Below, piece by piece: positions 63,062 to 64,000 of a stretch of 64,000 nt of DNA. Within the stretch, counting starts at the first letter, position 1, and every line of letters begins with the position of its first letter. The notes under the pieces are model-generated. The model was not told the DNA's origin. It saw only the letters and a list, made by a program, of their open reading frames with translations, and did no database searches. The position numbers were made by a program, and so were the translations under genes. Source of the stretch: Hyphomonadaceae bacterium (GTDB lineage: Bacteria > Pseudomonadota > Alphaproteobacteria > Caulobacterales > Hyphomonadaceae); contig JANSYM010000007.1 in NCBI GenBank assembly GCA_024742355.1, forward strand, positions 160,430 to 224,429. Direction: 5' to 3'.

Positions 63062-63894
63062 CTGAACGGCCCGCTGGGCCCACCATGGGGGTCGGATTGG
63101 CCGCTTGGTTTGCCGTAATTCGGCGTCCGCGCGACCCAGGTCAGGCTCCAGATCATGATGGGCAGGCTGAGCAGGACGATGATGCCGTAAAATGACATCA
63201 GGTTCGGCCGGACGATAAAGGATTCCTTGCTCGGCAACGGATTTTCAGGATTTGGTCCGCCGCCAAAGCCGCCCTGACGGCCACCGCGTTGCCCCTGATT
63301 CCGGGGCCCCTCGCCGCTTGGTTCCTCGCCGGCTTCGCGCGCAGCTTCTGCTTCCTCACGCGCCTTTTGAGCTTCCGCTTGCGCCGCTCTGCGTTCCTGA
63401 AGCCGCGTTTCGCGCCAGGCAGCTGGATCTTTCAGATATTCCGCGCGCTTTTCATACAAGTCCTGATAGGCCGCGGCCTTGCCGGAAACACCGCCCATAA
63501 AAGCCAACGATCCGAGTACCAACGGAACCAGGACGATGATCGCCCACAATGAGGTCTTGCCGGCATGATTCAATCGCCTCGAATGGATCACGAATGACAG
63601 AATGGAGGACAGACCGACGACAACGGCGATGAAATAGCCGTGGAATGCGGACAGACCGGATGTATCCATCCCGGCTGCCCCGGCAACGAAACTCGCCAGA
63701 CCAAAGCCGGGCCAGGCGAGAATTCCGGCAAAGAACAGTATGGTCCAGGCCCGCGTAAAGTGGAGTTTCGGCGACTCGCCTGCTGGGTTCAAGAAAGTGT
63801 CGAGCCAGTTCATTTTGGCCGGATCCCCATCCTGTTCAGTAATCCAGGGCCGTTCAGGATCAATCGGGGACTGGGAGGAAATGGCGTCGCTCAT
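63058..63894 (-). CDS. Membrane protein with charged coil and Gly/Arg-rich loop, unknown function
   Basis: 278 aa, not recognised. Four predicted helices: [20 protein letters not shown] (about residues 43-62), [20 protein letters not shown] (about 77-96), [20 protein letters not shown] (about 106-125) and [20 protein letters not shown] (about 233-252). Between helices 3 and 4 there is a highly charged helical stretch ([20 protein letters not shown]) and a Gly/Arg/Gln-rich segment ([19 protein letters not shown]). GAAGGA about 10 bp before ATG 63894. Confidence 0.68.
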   Translation of the reverse strand: MSDAISSQSPIDPERPWITEQDGDPAKMNWLDTFLNPAGESPKLHFTRAWTILFFAGILAWPGFGLASFVAGAAGMDTSGLSAFHGYFIAVVVGLSSILSFVIHSRRLNHAGKTSLWAIIVLVPLVLGSLAFMGGVSGKAAAYQDLYEKRAEYLKDPAAWRETRLQERRAAQAEAQKAREEAEAAREAGEEPSGEGPRNQGQRGGRQGGFGGGPNPENPLPSKESFIVRPNLMSFYGIIVLLSLPIMIWSLTWVARTPNYGKPSGQSDPHGGPSGPFS

Positions 63895-64000
63895 GGCGAT
63901 ATCGTCCTTCAAGGGTTTTGTTATCTGCGACGCTTATACACGCTTCACAGGTTTTATCAATAAACGATAAATTATTATCGACAGGCGAGACTAAACAGGC

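Overview
The window looks like ordinary core chromosome of a free-living, probably marine, stalked or motile alphaproteobacterium close to Hyphomonadaceae/Caulobacterales. The evidence is the gene set: CckA-type hybrid kinase, FliM and FlbT, a one-cysteine DksA, Atp12, split PntAA/PntAB/PntB transhydrogenase, an xseB-ispA-dxs run, TonB-dependent receptor, and many small lipoproteins. By eye GC is about 60 percent, SD sequences are clear (GGAGG/AAGGAG), and genes are dense with many 1 to 4 nt overlaps. I see no transposase, integrase, phage gene, CRISPR array, rRNA or toxin-antitoxin pair. This assignment is inference from gene content, not from a database search.

Layout. 1-6.9 kb: partial GMC oxidoreductase with a sterol-desaturase-like hydroxylase; a nitroreductase divergent from an HxlR regulator; an AsnC-type regulator divergent from methionine gamma-lyase (mdeR/mdeA arrangement); an autoregulated-looking PadR regulator; a DUF938 methyltransferase. 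6.9-12.4 kb: Baeyer-Villiger-type monooxygenase, acyl-CoA synthetase, and three lipoproteins, two of them paralogues. 12.5-19.7 kb: dxs, ispA, xseB (isoprenoid precursors), histidine phosphatase, lepB with ybjQ and a small membrane protein, an MBL hydrolase and a SYLF lipoprotein. 19.7-29.9 kb: sdaA, an exported amidase with an exported SRPBCC protein, MFS, VOC, SDR, DUF1223, and the bioB-HAD-lipoprotein-PCD operon. 29.9-44.9 kb: TonB receptor, PAS protein convergent with cckA, DUF885 peptidase-like lipoprotein, pntAA-pntAB-pntB-nitronate monooxygenase, TerC, fliM, dksA. 45-57.7 kb: an unknown two-helix membrane protein, MarC, flbT plus a small partner, orphan MoxR ATPase, tlyA, Cu/Zn-SOD-like protein, GST, a proline-tailed lipoprotein, atp12-HAD-DUF4345-SDR, pdxH, aroC, DUF481. 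57.7-64 kb: a structured repeat, GNAT, ferredoxin-NADP reductase, AhpD-like protein, rhodanese, tdk, a desaturase, tRNA-Leu(GAG), lipB and an unknown membrane protein.

How the parts fit. Several cell-cycle and motility genes (cckA, fliM, flbT) have TTAA/TTAACC-type half-sites upstream, as expected for a CtrA circuit. Metabolism is aerobic and oriented to lipids and organic compounds (BVMO, acyl-CoA ligase, desaturase, amidase, TonB receptor, GMC). I did not find a convincing new multi-gene defence or mobile system. The most unusual items are a 101-bp palindromic repeat that folds as a gap-free four-way junction, a pair of envelope proteins (Tat-type lipoprotein amidase plus exported START-like protein), a paralogous lipoprotein pair, a MoxR ATPase without its usual VWA partner, and several well-formed operators without an adjacent regulator.
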